A stretch of 64,000 bases of DNA from Roseovarius nanhaiticus (lineage in GTDB: Bacteria > Pseudomonadota > Alphaproteobacteria > Rhodobacterales > Rhodobacteraceae), in assembly GCF_900156535.1 (NCBI RefSeq), contig NZ_FTNV01000001.1, positions 744,001-808,000 of the forward strand, read 5' to 3'. Numbering within the stretch: the stretch's first letter is position 1; the number at the start of each line of letters is the position of its first letter. Below, in pieces: positions 18,228 to 26,821 of this stretch. Under the pieces are notes generated by a model. It was given only the letters and a program-made list of their open reading frames with translations. It searched no databases and was not told the origin of the DNA. The translations under genes and the position numbers were made by a program.

Positions 18228-18613
18228 AGCGCGTCCTTCGCAAGACCAAAAGTGAGCCGACGATCGCGCTGATCAACATCGTTTTCCTGATGCTGATCTT
18301 CTTCATGGTCTCGGGCACGTTGGCGCGCCCGCTGGATGCTTCGCTCAGCCTCGTCCGGACGGCGGATCTGGAGGGGCGGGCGCCGCCCGATGCCCTGATG
18401 GTGCATGCGGATGGGCGCCTCACCCACCAAGGCCAGGACATTTCAGCGCCCGCAAATTACCTGGCGACGCTGCCCGAGGCCGAACGCCAAGGCCCGGTCA
18501 GGCTGATACCCGACCGCGAACTGCCTGCGGCCGATCTTGTACGCATCGCCGCGGAATTGCGCGCGGCTGGCGCCGGGCAGGTGATGATCGTGACGGAAAG
18601 AGGGCTGGAATGA
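18224..18613 (+). CDS. exbD: ExbD-type motor subunit, second copy
   Basis: The 129-residue product repeats the ExbD layout but is clearly different in sequence. Its membrane helix reads IALINIVFLMLIFFMV, with Asn where the first copy has the conserved Asp of SLIDVIF. Loss of the proton-carrying Asp would make this a non-protonatable ExbD paralogue. The periplasmic part resembles ExbD/TolR. It overlaps both neighbours by 4 bases, placing it firmly in the operon. Confidence 0.85.
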   Translation: MKRVLRKTKSEPTIALINIVFLMLIFFMVSGTLARPLDASLSLVRTADLEGRAPPDALMVHADGRLTHQGQDISAPANYLATLPEAERQGPVRLIPDRELPAADLVRIAAELRAAGAGQVMIVTERGLE

Positions 18614-19497
18614 TCGCATCGTCCAATCGCGTCAAACTGCTGGCGGTCTCCGGTGCGGTGCTGGCGCATGCGGCCATCGGGCTGGCGTTTCCCCCCGATA
18701 CGGCGCCCGAGATCGCGGGCGGCGCGGGTGCCCCCGAGGCGCGGCTGGGCACCAGCTTTGCCGATATGGCCGCGGGCATGCTGACTGCGGAACAGGCGCA
18801 AGATACCGCTGCGCCCGTGTCGGCCCCGGCCCCCGAAGTGGCGCATGCACCGCGCGCAGCCACCGCTTCCCCCACGCGGCCCGAAGCCGTTCAGCCGCTC
18901 AGAGCAGAGCCAGCGCCTGCTGCCGAGCCGCTCGCGGCCCTGCCTGCCGCGCCATCTCCCGAGGCACCAGAGGCCCAAAAAACTCTGGCCGTTGCGCCCC
19001 AAGCGGTCAGTCGCTCACTGCGCCCGGTCAGGCGCAGCGCGGATTTCGAAGAGGAAAACAAACCGCAAGCGGCCAAGCCGACGCAGGCGGCGGCCCCGCC
19101 GCCAAAGCCCCGCGCGCAGCCCGCGCCGCGCGGCAATTCCGATACCAACGCCGCCGCGGGAACGCCCCAAGGCAGCAGGGCGGCCACGGCGCAGGCCCAA
19201 GGCCGGGCCAGTGGACAGAGCACGGCCGCCGGAACAGCCGCGGCAAGCAATTATCCCGGCCTCGTGATGCGCAAAATTTCGGGCGTTCGCAAACCCCGGA
19301 TGAGCCAGTCAGGCAGCGCGCGGGTCAGCTTCTCGGTCGCGTCCTCCGGCGCTTTGGCGGGGGTGTCGATCGCGCGCAGTTCGGGCCGGGCGGCGCTGGA
19401 CCGCGAGGCGCTGCGCCTCATCCAGCGGGCGGCGCCGTTTCCGCCCCCGCCCGCATCGGCGCAGCGCAACTTCGCGATCGACATCGAATTTCGCTGA
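18610..19497 (+). CDS. tonB: TonB-family energy transducer
   Basis: This 295-residue protein has a short N-terminal anchor (about residues 9-26) and a long Ala/Pro/Glu-rich spacer (about 40-200) that would span the periplasm. A compact C-terminal TonB domain starts near YPGLVMRKISG and contains SFSVASSGALAGVSI, ALDREALRLIQRAAPFPPPP and a FAIDIEFR end. It passes energy from ExbBD to outer-membrane receptors, here most likely the convergent heme receptor. It is the last gene of the operon; a strong inverted repeat follows. Confidence 0.92.
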   Translation: MIASSNRVKLLAVSGAVLAHAAIGLAFPPDTAPEIAGGAGAPEARLGTSFADMAAGMLTAEQAQDTAAPVSAPAPEVAHAPRAATASPTRPEAVQPLRAEPAPAAEPLAALPAAPSPEAPEAQKTLAVAPQAVSRSLRPVRRSADFEEENKPQAAKPTQAAAPPPKPRAQPAPRGNSDTNAAAGTPQGSRAATAQAQGRASGQSTAAGTAAASNYPGLVMRKISGVRKPRMSQSGSARVSFSVASSGALAGVSIARSSGRAALDREALRLIQRAAPFPPPPASAQRNFAIDIEFR

Positions 19498-19516
19498 TCG
19501 TTGCGGCGGCGCCAAT

Positions 19517-19540
19517 GGCCGGCGCTACAGGGCGCCGGCC
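19517..19540. terminator. Inverted repeat between the convergent tonB and receptor genes
   Basis: GGCCGGCGC (19517-19525) and GCGCCGGCC (19532-19540) form a perfect nine-pair stem with a six-base loop. It sits between two convergent stop codons, which suits a bidirectional terminator, though no U-tract is present. Confidence 0.6.
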
Positions 19541-19553
19541 GATCCGCGCTGTG

Positions 19554-21605
19554 TCAGAACGTCCGCGACACCGACAGTTTGAAAGTGCGGCCCGGTGCCT
19601 GCCGCGTGGGCGAGGACAGATGCCCGACATAGGACTTGTCAGCCAGGTTCTCGACCCCGAAGCGCACCGCCGTCCCCTTGAGCCAGCCTTGGTCGGGCTG
19701 CCACGTTGCGCGCAGATTGTGCCGGGTCACATCGTCCAGATCCGCGCCCAGCGCATCGCGGCGATCGACCGCGTGCACGATCTCCCAGCTGAGGTCCAGA
19801 TCGTCATCCCACCGCTTGCCCAGCGTCAGCTGCACCCGGTCCGCCGGGCTGATACGCCACGCACTGCTGGTGCCGTCGGGATTGTATTCGCGGCCATTGC
19901 CGACATGCCCGGCAAGATCGACATAGACCCCGTTCTGCATTCCGTAGGAGGCCTCAAGCTCGAACCCTTCGGATTTGACATGGTCCAGATCGGTCGTGGT
20001 CGAGCCGGAGACGGTATAGCTGGTGATGTCCCACAGCTTTGTCTGGTAGAAATTGCCGCGCACCGTCAGGCTGTCGCCCGCCGCCAGCACATCGAGGCCG
20101 GTATATTCCGCGCCAATTTCCAGCGTCTGGGATTTCTCGGTCATGCCGATGCGGCGCTGCGCCGTGGCCGAGGTGCCCAGATCGTCGATGATCGGCAGGC
20201 CCTCGGTATAGGCCGCGCTGCCGAAGACCGACAGGCCGTTGCCGAAATCATAGGCCAGCGCCAGCCCGCCCATCAGCGCGTCCTTGTCATAATCGTCCGT
20301 CACGCCCGCCAGTGGCACGGCGCTTTCGATGCGCGAATGCTCATAGCGCAGCGCGGGGGTGAGGGTGAACTGGCCGATGCTCATCTCGTCCACGACAAAC
20401 AGCGCAAAACGGCGGTCCTCGCCACCCGGCGAGCTGGCCGCATCGAGGCGTTCCTTGCGGATCACCTCGGCGCCCGCCAGCATGTCATGCGCGACCGCGC
20501 CGGTCGTGAACAGCGCCCGGTTGGATACGGTCAGCTTGGTCGTCTGATAGCGGTTGTCGGCACAGATCACGCCGGTAAAGGGGCTGGCGCAGAAAGCCGC
20601 AACGCTCTGGCCGCCCTGAAAGGGCGAGCTGCCGTCGATGTAATCCACGTCGATCGTCTGGTCGGCGTAGCTGAGGTTGGCGCGCAGGTCGATCAGATCG
20701 CTGGCCGGGTCGTAGCGGTATTCCACCACCGCCTGACTGGTATCGGTGCGCCGGTCGACGCGGCCGAAATTGTTCGCCGTCGTCTCGAACTGGTCATAGG
20801 GCACGTCCTTGTCGTCAGCGACCGTCTCGGAATAGCTGAGCGTCAGGGACTGCGCGCCGTCTTCTCCAAAGGTGAACTTGCCCTTGGTCAGCCATGAGGG
20901 CGTGCGGAAGGACGAATTACCGATGGTGGTGCCATCGCCAGCCGCCAGATTGCCCTGATCGCGTAGGGTGTAATTCAGCAGGAATTCGACGCCCTCGGCA
21001 GGCATCCAGGCCAGGTTGGTCGATGTGGCCCAGCCGTCCCCGTTGCTGCTGTATTCCAGCGTTTGCGAGCCGCCAAAGCCGACCTCGCCGCCGGTGAAGT
21101 CCGACGCATCTTTCGTCTGCAGCTTGACCACGCCGCCGCCGATACCCGATCCATAGGCAAAGCTGCCGATGGTGCCGCGCAGCACCTCGACCTGCTTGTA
21201 CAGCAGCGGATCGGTGAAAAGCTGCGTGCCGATGCGATACAGCTCTTCCGAGCCAACGCTGGCGCCGTCGATCTGCACCGCGATCTTCTGATCGCTGCCG
21301 AAGGTCGTGTTGGCGCCGAAACCGCGGATATTGATGCCCGAGCCTTGCGGCGTCGTGCCGTTGACCAGTGTTACGCCCGGCACCGAATCGATGAGCTGCG
21401 CGACAGTGCTGGCCTGCCGGTCCTGGATTTCCTCCTCGCCCACGACGGTCCGCGACAGCGCGGTGCCGTAGCTGAGGTCGCGCTTGCCGCCCGTTAGAAT
21501 CAATGTGCCCAGATATCCGGGGGTGCCTTGATCCTGGGCAGCGGCAGGGGCTGCCAGTGACAGGCAGGCAAGCGCGGCCGAGCCGCGCATCAGGGGTCTA
21601 TGCAT
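19554..21605 (-). CDS. hmuR: TonB-dependent outer-membrane receptor, probably for heme
   Basis: The product of about 683 residues has a signal peptide ending near PAAAQ, a plug domain (VAQLIDSVPGVT, INIRGFGAN, VEVLRGTIGSFAYGSG) and a long beta-barrel. The barrel ends in VRFGVENLADKSY and a C-terminal aromatic residue (SRTF), the outer-membrane signature. The heme role is inferred from the divergent hmuSTUV genes and convergent tonB. The usual FRAP/NPNL heme motifs are not evident, so another iron complex is possible. ATG 21605 fits AAGGA eight bases upstream; ATG 21614 lies too close to that site. Confidence 0.85.
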   Translation of the reverse strand: MHRPLMRGSAALACLSLAAPAAAQDQGTPGYLGTLILTGGKRDLSYGTALSRTVVGEEEIQDRQASTVAQLIDSVPGVTLVNGTTPQGSGINIRGFGANTTFGSDQKIAVQIDGASVGSEELYRIGTQLFTDPLLYKQVEVLRGTIGSFAYGSGIGGGVVKLQTKDASDFTGGEVGFGGSQTLEYSSNGDGWATSTNLAWMPAEGVEFLLNYTLRDQGNLAAGDGTTIGNSSFRTPSWLTKGKFTFGEDGAQSLTLSYSETVADDKDVPYDQFETTANNFGRVDRRTDTSQAVVEYRYDPASDLIDLRANLSYADQTIDVDYIDGSSPFQGGQSVAAFCASPFTGVICADNRYQTTKLTVSNRALFTTGAVAHDMLAGAEVIRKERLDAASSPGGEDRRFALFVVDEMSIGQFTLTPALRYEHSRIESAVPLAGVTDDYDKDALMGGLALAYDFGNGLSVFGSAAYTEGLPIIDDLGTSATAQRRIGMTEKSQTLEIGAEYTGLDVLAAGDSLTVRGNFYQTKLWDITSYTVSGSTTTDLDHVKSEGFELEASYGMQNGVYVDLAGHVGNGREYNPDGTSSAWRISPADRVQLTLGKRWDDDLDLSWEIVHAVDRRDALGADLDDVTRHNLRATWQPDQGWLKGTAVRFGVENLADKSYVGHLSSPTRQAPGRTFKLSVSRTF

Positions 21606-21805
21606 TTGCGCCATCCTTCATGCGTCTTTGGGCCGAAGCTCGCGAAGGGCTGGCGCGGCGGTATTTGGTGAATTGGCGATAATCGTTACCGCAACGGGTT
21701 GCAGCCTTAACCGTATCCAACTAAAACAGTCAAGTAATTTGAGAGAGCCACGCACCGGACCCGTCGGGCGCAGCCATCGGACCCAACCATTCCGAGGATG
21801 CCCCG
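21606..21805. promoter_or_regulatory. Divergent promoter region between the receptor and hmuS
   Basis: This 200-base gap must hold the promoters of both the leftward receptor gene and the rightward hmu operon. An AT-rich stretch at 21665-21745 contains GATAATCGTTAC and a short symmetry TCAA-GTAAT-TTGA near 21732-21744. No perfect Irr box was found. Shared iron control is expected from family knowledge. Confidence 0.5.
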
Positions 21806-22858
21806 ATGACCCAGCAAGTCCCCCCCAGCCCCGAAAATATCCGCACGTTCATCGCCGAAAACCCCAAGCTGCGCGCGCGCGATGCGGCCGACAAGCTGGG
21901 CATCGCCGAGGCGCAGCTGGTCGCCGCCCATGTGGGCCAGGGCGCCACGCGAATCGCCGCGCATCCCGACCGGATCATCCCCGCCGCCGAAAAGCTGGGC
22001 GAGGTCATGGCCCTCACCCGCGTCGAGGCCTGCGTGCATGAAAAGGTCGGCACCTACGGCAATTACCACCCCGGCGCGCATGCCGCGATGACCCTGACCG
22101 AAGAGATCGACCTGCGCATCTTCCCCTCGCACTGGGTGCATGCCTTCGCCGTCGAAGCGGCCACCGATGATGGCCCGCGCCGGTCGCTGCAGATCTTCGA
22201 TGCGGCGGGCGATGCGGTGCACAAGATCCATTTGCGGGACACATCCGACCACGCGGCATGGCCCGGCATTGTCGCCAGTCTGGCGCTGGACGATCAATCA
22301 CAGGGGCAGGATGTCAAACCTCGCACGCCCGTGGAAGCAGCGAAATCACGGCCCGACAAGCTGGACGTGCTGCGAGAGGAATGGTCGAAACTGACCGACA
22401 CGCACCAGTTTTTGCGCCTGTGCGCCAAGCTCAAGATGAACCGCCTCGGCGCCTACCGCATCGCCGGTGCGCCCTTCGTGCGCCCGCTGGATCCGAAGGC
22501 CGCCGACGAGATGCTGAACGCCGTGCAGCGCGCGGGGATCGAGGTGATGATCTTTGTCGGCAATCGCGGCTGCATCCAGATCCATACCGGCCCCTTGCGC
22601 GAATTGCGGCCCATGGGGCCATGGCAAAACGTGATGGACCCCGGTTTCAACCTGCATTTGCGATTGGACAAGGTGGCCGAGCTTTGGGCCGTGGAAAAGC
22701 CGACGCAGCGCGGCCCCGCAATCTCGGTCGAGGCGTTCGATACAGAGGGCGGCATCATCTTTCAGGTGTTCGGCGTCGGCAAGGAAGGGCGCGACTCGCG
22801 CGCCGACTGGGGCCGGATCGTCGCCGGGCTGCCCACGCGCGAGGAGGTGCCCGCATGA
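21806..22858 (+). CDS. hmuS: Hemin-degrading/heme-trafficking factor HmuS (HemS/ChuS family)
   Basis: This 350-residue cytoplasmic protein consists of two homologous HemS halves (about residues 30-165 and 195-345). Motifs include CVHEKVGTYGNYHP in the first half and FVGNRGCIQIHTGP in the second, both family hallmarks. Members bind heme delivered by HmuTUV and either pass it on or break it down to release iron. GAGGA precedes ATG 21806 by seven bases. It heads the hmuSTUV operon and overlaps hmuT by 4 bases. Confidence 0.95.
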   Translation: MTQQVPPSPENIRTFIAENPKLRARDAADKLGIAEAQLVAAHVGQGATRIAAHPDRIIPAAEKLGEVMALTRVEACVHEKVGTYGNYHPGAHAAMTLTEEIDLRIFPSHWVHAFAVEAATDDGPRRSLQIFDAAGDAVHKIHLRDTSDHAAWPGIVASLALDDQSQGQDVKPRTPVEAAKSRPDKLDVLREEWSKLTDTHQFLRLCAKLKMNRLGAYRIAGAPFVRPLDPKAADEMLNAVQRAGIEVMIFVGNRGCIQIHTGPLRELRPMGPWQNVMDPGFNLHLRLDKVAELWAVEKPTQRGPAISVEAFDTEGGIIFQVFGVGKEGRDSRADWGRIVAGLPTREEVPA

Positions 22859-23718
22859 TCCGCCTGCGCAGCACACGGGCCATCGCGGCCCTCATGGCGG
22901 GGCTGGTCGCCACCGCGCCCGCGCTGGCCGAGACGAAGGCCGATATTCTGTCGATCGGTGGCGCCGTGACGGAGATCATCGTGGCGCTCGGTCAGCAGGA
23001 CAGGCTCAAGGCGCGCGATACGACATCCAGCTATCCGCCCGAGATCGCCGAGCTGCCCGATGTGGGCTACATGCGCGCCCTGTCGCCCGAGGGGGTGCTG
23101 TCGGTCGATCCTGCCCTGATCATCACGGGCGAGGGGGCTGGCCCGCCCGAGGCGCTGGACGTGATCCGCGCCGCTGATGTCGAACTGGTCGAAGTTCCTG
23201 ACGCGCGGGATGCAGATGGCATCTTGCGCAAGATCGAGATCATCGGCGCCGCGCTGGGCGTGCCCGACCGTGCCGAGGCGCTTGGGGGCGAAGTCGGCGC
23301 GGCGCTTGCCGATGCAACCCGGAGCGCGAAGCGGCCCGAGGCGGGCAAGAAGCGCGTGCTGTTCATTCTCTCCACCCAAGGGGGCCGGGTCACGGCATCG
23401 GGCGCCGGGACCGAGGCCGACGCGATCATCCGCATGGCAGGCGGTTTGAACGCCGTCACGGATTTCGAGGGCTACCGCCAGATGACGGACGAGGCCGTGG
23501 GCGGGGCCGCACCCGATGTGATCCTGATGATGGATCGCGGCGGCGATCACGGCATCTCCGATGAGGATCTTTTGGCCATGCCGGCAATCTCGCTGACGCC
23601 CGCGGCACGGACAAGGTCCGTCATTCGCATGGACGGGCTGCTTCTGCTTGGCTTTGGCCCGCGCACTGCCGAGGCTGTCACGCAGCTCAGCCGCGCGGTC
23701 TATGACAGCGGCAGTTAA
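22855..23718 (+). CDS. hmuT: Heme ABC transporter periplasmic binding protein
   Basis: The 287-residue protein has a signal peptide ending near ALAETK (residue ~22) and a two-lobed helical-backbone binding fold (peripla_BP_2). The segment TTSSYPPEIAELPDVGY carries the tyrosine expected to ligate heme, and DAIIRMAGGLNAV is also typical. It accepts heme in the periplasm and docks on HmuUV. ATG 22855 overlaps the hmuS stop by 4 bases. Confidence 0.93.
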   Translation: MIRLRSTRAIAALMAGLVATAPALAETKADILSIGGAVTEIIVALGQQDRLKARDTTSSYPPEIAELPDVGYMRALSPEGVLSVDPALIITGEGAGPPEALDVIRAADVELVEVPDARDADGILRKIEIIGAALGVPDRAEALGGEVGAALADATRSAKRPEAGKKRVLFILSTQGGRVTASGAGTEADAIIRMAGGLNAVTDFEGYRQMTDEAVGGAAPDVILMMDRGGDHGISDEDLLAMPAISLTPAARTRSVIRMDGLLLLGFGPRTAEAVTQLSRAVYDSGS

Positions 23719-24793
23719 GCCTGTGTCCGCGGTTCTCGACACCGAAATGCATGTTGCTGCAGGACGCCTGACGCGGGCACGCAGGCTGCATTGGCTGCTG
23801 GCGGCTGCGTTGGTGGCTGCCTGCCTGCTCAGTCTGCAAATCGGTGCCACCGACGTGCGGATCACGCATCTTGTGGCGGCCCTCGCGCGGGGCGAAGCAT
23901 TGAGCCAGATGGAGCGTGTGGTCCTCTTGGACATCCGGCTGCCGCGCCTTGCCATGGGCGTTCTGGTGGGCGCCGCCTTGGCGGTCTCGGGCGCGGTGAT
24001 GCAGGGGCTCTTTCGCAATCCTCTGGCTGATCCCGGCATCGTGGGCGTCGGTGCCGGCGCGGGGCTGGGCGCGATCCTCGCCATTGTACTGGGCGGACTG
24101 CTGCCCGCCTGGGTGGCGGCATCCGCAGGCAATCAGCTGGTTCCTGTCGCAGCCTTTGTTGGTGGTTGGGGCTCGACCATTTTGCTCTACCGCGTCTCGA
24201 CCAGTGGGGGGCATACGTCGGTCGCAACGATGCTGCTGGCGGGCATCGCGCTGGGGGCGCTGGCGGGCGCGCTGTCTGGCATCCTTGTCTATATCGCCGA
24301 TGACCAGCAGTTGCGCGATCTGACCTTCTGGGGCCTCGGATCGCTGGCCGGGGCCAGCTGGACCAAGGTGCTGGCGGCGGGGCCGATGATCCTTGCCGCG
24401 ATTGCCGCGGCCCTGATGCTCGGGCGCGGCCTCAACGGGCTGGCCTTGGGCGAGGCGACGGCGGCGCATATCGGCATCGACGTGCAGCGCATGAAGTCCA
24501 TCGCCATCCTTGCCGTTGCCGCGGCAACGGGCGCCGCCGTCGCGGTCTCGGGCGGGATCGGCTTTGTCGGGATCGTAGTGCCGCATCTTCTGCGGCTGGC
24601 CTCGGGGCCGGATCACCGCACGCTTTTGCTCAATTCCGCGCTTCTGGGCGCCACTCTGCTCATCCTTGCGGATGTCATTGCACGCACGGTCATCGCGCCC
24701 GCCGAGCTTCCCATCGGGATCGTGACCGCCGTTCTGGGTGCGCCGGTCTTTTTGTGGATCCTGATCAAACGCCGTGGGGTGGCGCTGTCATGA
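23702..24793 (+). CDS. hmuU: Heme ABC transporter permease (FecCD family)
   Basis: This product of about 363 residues is a FecCD/BtuC-type permease with about nine to ten membrane helices and the family motifs LPRLAMGVLVGAALAVSG, QGLFRNPLADPGIVGVGAGA and GGIGFVGIVVPHLLRL. It forms the homodimeric heme channel with HmuV. I use ATG 23702, which overlaps the hmuT end by 17 bases; a GTG at 23723 and an ATG at 23747 are alternatives, and no start has a strong ribosome site. Confidence 0.9.
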   Translation: MTAAVKPVSAVLDTEMHVAAGRLTRARRLHWLLAAALVAACLLSLQIGATDVRITHLVAALARGEALSQMERVVLLDIRLPRLAMGVLVGAALAVSGAVMQGLFRNPLADPGIVGVGAGAGLGAILAIVLGGLLPAWVAASAGNQLVPVAAFVGGWGSTILLYRVSTSGGHTSVATMLLAGIALGALAGALSGILVYIADDQQLRDLTFWGLGSLAGASWTKVLAAGPMILAAIAAALMLGRGLNGLALGEATAAHIGIDVQRMKSIAILAVAAATGAAVAVSGGIGFVGIVVPHLLRLASGPDHRTLLLNSALLGATLLILADVIARTVIAPAELPIGIVTAVLGAPVFLWILIKRRGVALS

Positions 24794-25572
24794 CGTTTTG
24801 TGCCGAAAATATCCGCGTCTCATACGGCCAGCGCGAGGTGCTGGGAGGTGTCAGCCTCACCGCGCAGCCCGGTGAGGTGACGGCGATCGTCGGTCCGAAC
24901 GGGTCCGGTAAATCGACGCTATTGGGCGCCATGAGTGCCAGCCTGCCTTATGAGGGTACTGTCGCGCTGAACGGGCGGGATATCAGGGCGATGAAGCCTT
25001 GGCATCTTGCCGCGCAAAGGGCCGTCCTGCCGCAGACCTCGCAGCTTGCCTTTCCCTTCACCGTGATCGAGGTGGTCCGCCTTGGCCAGCAGGCGGGGAC
25101 AGCGGGCGCTCGCCTAGACGTCCCACTCCGCGCGCTGGCGCGCGTGGGCCTTATGCATTACGCGAACCGCCGCTTTTCAGAGCTGTCGGGCGGCGAGGCG
25201 CAGCGCGTCATGCTGGCACGCGTGCTGGCGCAGGTCTGGGCGCCCATCGCGAATGACATACCACGCTGGCTGCTGCTGGATGAGCCTGTGTCGAGCCTTG
25301 ATATCGCGCATCAGTTGCAGGTCATGCAGATCGCCCGCGAATTCGCCGGGGCGGGGGGCGGGGTGATCGCCGTCATGCATGATTTGAACCTGACCGCGTT
25401 ATACGCCGACAAGGTCGCGGTACTGGCAGGGGGCGAACGCCTCGCCTTTGGCGCGCCGGGCGACGTGCTGACCGACACGGTTCTGTCGCGTGCCTACGGT
25501 TGCGCCCTGCGCGTCTGCGCGCCGCCACCTGAGGGCATTCCCTATATCCTGCCGCACGCGGCCTCTGCCTGA
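24790..25572 (+). CDS. hmuV: Heme ABC transporter ATP-binding protein
   Basis: The 260-residue ATPase has Walker A GPNGSGKS near residue 38, a Q-loop in VLPQTSQL, the signature LSGGEAQR, Walker B WLLLDEPVSSLD and the switch VMHDLN. The short insertion before Walker B (QVWAPIANDIPR) is typical of HmuV. It overlaps hmuU by 4 bases (ATGA). It powers heme import. Confidence 0.94.
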   Translation: MTFCAENIRVSYGQREVLGGVSLTAQPGEVTAIVGPNGSGKSTLLGAMSASLPYEGTVALNGRDIRAMKPWHLAAQRAVLPQTSQLAFPFTVIEVVRLGQQAGTAGARLDVPLRALARVGLMHYANRRFSELSGGEAQRVMLARVLAQVWAPIANDIPRWLLLDEPVSSLDIAHQLQVMQIAREFAGAGGGVIAVMHDLNLTALYADKVAVLAGGERLAFGAPGDVLTDTVLSRAYGCALRVCAPPPEGIPYILPHAASA

Positions 25573-25583
25573 AAGGATCTTCC

Positions 25584-26333
25584 ATGCGCCTTGCCCTCCT
25601 TCTCGCGTACCTCGCCGCTCCCGCCATAGCCGCCGCAAGCGCCGATATCGTCATCCTTGGCGAAGTTCACGACAATCCCGATGCGCATCTGGGCCAGGCT
25701 GACGCGGTACGTAATTTGGCGCCCACTGCGGTTGTCTTCGAAATGCTGACCGCCGCCGAGGCCAAGCGGGCCGATGCCGATCGCGGCCTCATAGCGGAGG
25801 CGTGGGCAAAGAGCGGCTGGCAGGACTTCGCGATCTACAGCCCGATCTTCGATGCGTTCGGCGCGGCGCGTATCGTCGGCGCCGCCGCACCGCGCGATAC
25901 TGTGCGCGCCGTCTTTACAATCGGGCCTGCAGATCTGTTTGGCCCCGAGGCGCCGCGCTACGGGCTCGATGCCGCGCTGCCCGAGGATCAGCAGCGCCAG
26001 CGCGAGGATCAACAGTTCGACGCGCATTGCGCGGCCATGCCGCGCGACGCCATGGCCGGCATGGTCGCGGTTCAGCGCTACCGCGATGCAGCCTTCGCCC
26101 GCAGCGCGCTTGAGGCGCTGAACCGCTACGGCCCACCCGTCGCGGTGATCGTGGGCAACGGCCATGCCCGCACCGATTGGGGTGTTCCCGCGATGATCGC
26201 GCGCGCAGCGCCCGCTGTGACCACCCATGCCATCGGTTTTGTCGAGCAAGTCACCGACATGCCTTTTGATGAGATACGCGTCGTCCCTCCGGCGGACCGC
26301 GACGATCCGTGCAAATCCCTTTCGTCAGATTAA
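25584..26333 (+). CDS. ChaN-family heme-linked protein without a lipobox
   Basis: This 249-residue protein matches the ChaN/Haem_bd_Tip20 family: DIVILGEVHDNPDAH at residue ~21 and a second motif VAVIVGNGHARTDWG near the end. Known ChaN is an iron-regulated lipoprotein that binds heme pairs. Here the signal peptide (LLAYLAAPAIAAAS) has no cysteine, so the protein should be a soluble periplasmic form. AAAGGA precedes the ATG. It follows hmuV after 11 bases and is part of the hmu operon. Confidence 0.87.
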   Translation: MRLALLLAYLAAPAIAAASADIVILGEVHDNPDAHLGQADAVRNLAPTAVVFEMLTAAEAKRADADRGLIAEAWAKSGWQDFAIYSPIFDAFGAARIVGAAAPRDTVRAVFTIGPADLFGPEAPRYGLDAALPEDQQRQREDQQFDAHCAAMPRDAMAGMVAVQRYRDAAFARSALEALNRYGPPVAVIVGNGHARTDWGVPAMIARAAPAVTTHAIGFVEQVTDMPFDEIRVVPPADRDDPCKSLSSD

Positions 26334-26644
26334 AGAGGCATCCGAATTCAGGCTCGGGTCATCATCAAGGCGTTTCGAGCTGCGCAGGCCCGCGTCGGTC
26401 CAAACCGCAAGCTGCAAAAGGGCGCGTCCCGCTTCCACGATTTCTGGTCGATCCGGTTGATCGGCGCGGCCTTGCCCATTCGATTTCTTGTGCCTGATCC
26501 CGCAATTCATATCTTGACTGAAAAAGTCGGGATAGGCTAAGCATAGGTAATTCCCGACTCTATTGGTCGAGATAAAGTCGTCAAAATGGGTTCACGGCGG
26601 GGCTGTCGTTTTTAACAAAGCTGCCAGAGATGAGGAGACCCGCC
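26334..26644. other. Gap with candidate control elements upstream of the hemP unit
   Basis: No gene is supported. The right half is AT-rich and contains two inverted repeats, described separately at 26515-26559. A GAGGAGA ribosome site for the following small ORF is at about 26634. Confidence 0.5.
26515..26559. promoter_or_regulatory. Nested inverted repeats upstream of the smORF-hemP unit (candidate iron-responsive site)
   Basis: TGACT-GAAAA-AGTCG at 26515-26529 is one base from the TGA-N9-TCA pattern described as an iron box in Rhodobacterales. Overlapping it, AGTCGGGA (26525-26532) pairs with TCCCGACT (26552-26559) over a 19-base loop. TTGACT at 26514-26519 also looks like a -35 element. 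Function is inferred from symmetry and position before hemP. Confidence 0.4.
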
Positions 26645-26821
26645 ATGCAACGATCTGCGCCGCCGCAAAGGCCCGAGACACCCAGCCCCGCCCCTGGGGT
26701 CTGGCGCGAGTTTGCTCAGTGCAGCGTCGATTGTACCTGCCTTGAAGGATTTGCCCTCGAAGGTCTCTTCGACATGGAACGCAGCCGCGTGTCCGCCGGT
26801 GAAAGGGCGCGTTGGCCATGA
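26645..26821 (+). CDS. Small ORF of unknown function translationally coupled to hemP
   Basis: This 58-residue frame starts at ATG 26645 after a good GAGGAGA ribosome site. The first 20 residues are Pro-rich; a CSVDCTCLEG cluster with three cysteines follows, then an acidic/aromatic part GFALEGLFDMERSR. No signal peptide is present. Its stop overlaps the hemP ATG (ATGA), so it is either a real small heme-linked protein or a translated leader that gates hemP. I do not recognise a family. Confidence 0.5.
   Translation: MQRSAPPQRPETPSPAPGVWREFAQCSVDCTCLEGFALEGLFDMERSRVSAGERARWP

Noticed and set aside
19515..20897. 460-codon plus-strand frame opposite the TonB-dependent receptor
   Set aside because: No ribosome site, no motif, and it mirrors the receptor codons.
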